DNA from: Rhizopus arrhizus
Lineage: Eukaryota; Mucoromycota; Mucoromycetes; Mucorales; Rhizopodaceae
DNA: 64,000 bases
Assembly: GCA_024220505.1 (NCBI GenBank)
Contig: JAKZZE010000016.1
Span: forward strand, 1-64,000
Direction: 5' to 3'
Shown: piece by piece, positions 62,680 through 64,000 of the stretch
Numbering within the stretch: the first letter of the stretch is position 1
Layout: the number at the start of each line of letters is the position of its first letter
Translations under genes and position numbers: made by a program
The notes under the pieces: generated by a model
What the model was told of the DNA's origin: nothing
The model's input: the letters and a program-made list of their open reading frames with translations, nothing else
The model's database searches: none

Positions 62680-64000
62680 TACAAGCACTTCAACATTCTG
62701 AATACAGTCTTGCCAACTATTGAACAGCAAATTGGATCTCTTCAAGATCAAATATCCGAGATTGAATGTCTTAAAGCTGGGAAATTCTGGAGAGAGAACA
62801 ATGAAAAGTCCCCTGGCTCCTTGAAAAGGTTGATTAAGACTCGAGAAAGTCAAAGGTATATACCAAACTTAACCGACCCAGTAACGGAGACTATGTGTTC
62901 CTCCAAAGAAGAGAAGATGAATATTGTGGAAGCGTTTTATGGTCAGCTGTACGATCCAGATCCTGTCGATGACTCTGCGATGACCTCCATCTTGACTCAC
63001 ATCCCCGATTCGTGCAAACTTACTGACACTCAAAAAGCAACCTTGACGGAGCCGATTACGATCGAGGATGTACTCCTTTATAGCAAACGCTCGCCAAAAA
63101 AAAGTAGCCCTGGCCCAGACGGCTTGCCCTATGAAATCTTGAACTTGATCGTGGCATTCGAGCCTTTCCACTCGTTGATCTGTCGCGTCTATAACGATGC
63201 CTTAGACCACGGTGTATTTCCAGCTACTTGGGACGAATCACTGATGAGCTTACTCCCCAAAAAAGGAGACTTGACTCAAATGAAAAATTACCGTCCGATT
63301 TCATTGGTACATACTGATACAAAGATATTTACTCGGCTTGTCAACAGCCGGCTTATGCGTGTCTCTCGCAAGATTGTCAATGAGAATCAACTTGGCTTCA
63401 TACCTGGTCGCTATATTGCAGAAAATGGAATGATCACTCAAATCATAATGGAGCACGCCGCCTGCCAATCTTCCTCTGACGATAAGAGCCTAGCCTTACT
63501 ACTAGATCAGGAGAAAGCGTATGATCGGATCAATTTACATTACTTGGAGCAAGTCATGCTTACTTGGGGCTTTCCAGCTTCAATTGTGAACAGCATCATC
63601 ACCATGCTTGCCAACAACCGTATCAAGATCAACGTTAATGGGTTTACCTCAGCTGATGTTTTTAAACGAAGAGGCTTGAAACAGGGCGACCCCATATCAC
63701 CCATCCTGTACAATCTTGCTTTGGAGCCATTTTTAAGGTCAGTCCTACAAGACTCTACCTACTCTGGCTACATTATGGCTTTACAACCTCATCTTGTTAC
63801 TGGCGGCTCTACTGATGCTTCGGTGAACGTCAAGATCCTTTGCTATGCTGATGATACGCTCGTATTCATCAAGAACTTACAGGATCTCTCCAGGTTAAAA
63901 CATCATATAGAAGTTTATAGTCGATCTTCTAATGCTCGCATCAATTACAACAAAGTGGAAACCATCTCGCTATCAGGTCGAGACCACTCTAGCTATTGGG
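62680..64000 (+). pseudogene. LINE-2 ORF2 reverse transcriptase part (open to window end)
   Basis: The frame from 62680 is open to the end of the window. It reads a linker (IEQQIGSLQDQISEIECLKA), the RT entry SPGPDGLPYEILN, then YRPISLVHTDTKIFTRLV. After that come GFIPGRYIAEN, LLLDQEKAYDRINLHYL (motif A Asp), RRGLKQGDPISPILYNLALE (motif B) and KILCYADDTLVFIKN (motif C YADD). No stop or frameshift is visible. The C-terminus lies outside the window. It is separated from its endonuclease by Tc1-Y. Confidence 0.9.

Larger units (their letters stand above)
58571..64000 (+). mobile_element. LINE-2: L1/Tx1-like non-LTR retrotransposon, runs off the window
   Basis: ORF1 (58573-60024) is followed after 5 bp by ORF2 (endonuclease from 60030, reverse transcriptase to the window end). 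ORF2 is split by Tc1-Y copy 2 (61043-62679). Both ORFs are otherwise open. The 5' untranslated region is essentially absent: solo LTR-G abuts the start codon. The clade guess comes from RT wording such as RRGLKQGDPISPILYNLALEP, typical of L1/Tx1-type RTs. Confidence 0.88.

Overview
The window looks like a solid block of nested transposable elements from an AT-rich filamentous fungus. A Mucoromycota/Mucorales-type genome is my best guess. That guess rests on short GT-AG introns, DIRS-type tyrosine-recombinase retroelements, chromodomain Ty3/gypsy elements, many Tc1-like elements and Tnp2-type DNA transposons. I found no host housekeeping gene, rRNA, complete tRNA or CRISPR array.

Left part (1-9457): a decayed, GC-richer LINE (LINE-1, 5' part outside the window) is followed by an intact-looking Ty3/gypsy element (Gypsy-A, 4405-9405) with identical 231-bp LTRs.

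Middle (9458-40637): four members of one CACTG-ended DNA transposon family, called E1-E4 here. E1 and E2 each carry a multi-exon Tnp2-type (CACTA/Plavaka-like) transposase gene on the + strand. Each also has a convergent four-exon accessory gene on the - strand that encodes a coiled-coil or Gln-rich protein of unknown family. E3 keeps only the accessory gene, and E4 only its left end. E1 abuts E2 and E3 abuts E4 head to tail with 2 and 4 bp between termini. E2 and E3 carry subterminal 14-bp motifs at exactly 32-bp spacing. E1 contains a 4.4-kb DIRS element (DIRS-1). E2 contains an intact-looking Tc1 (Tc1-Z), two decayed Tc1 elements (Tc1-Y, Tc1-X) and two solo LTRs, one of them inside an intron.

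Right part (40638-58082): one old DIRS gag region on the - strand (DIRS-2) is scattered in five pieces over 17 kb. It was split by a solo LTR-C, a complete chromodomain gypsy (Gypsy-B, identical 424-bp LTRs), a solo LTR-E that itself holds a second chromodomain gypsy (Gypsy-D, which in turn holds a Tc1-X), and a solo LTR-F that holds solo LTR-B and solo LTR-C. Most of these insertions have exact 5-bp (LTR) or TA (Tc1) target duplications, so the order of events can be read off.

Right edge (58083-64000): a solo LTR-G precedes an L1/Tx1-like LINE (LINE-2) with ORF1 (two CCHC knuckles) and ORF2 (endonuclease and reverse transcriptase). ORF2 is split by a Tc1-Y and runs off the window.

Candidate new biology: the E-family looks like a two-gene transposon (Tnp2 transposase plus a separately encoded, convergent accessory protein) with helically phased subterminal iterons. 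It is analogous in layout to plant En/Spm (TnpD/TnpA), but the accessory protein has no family I recognise.
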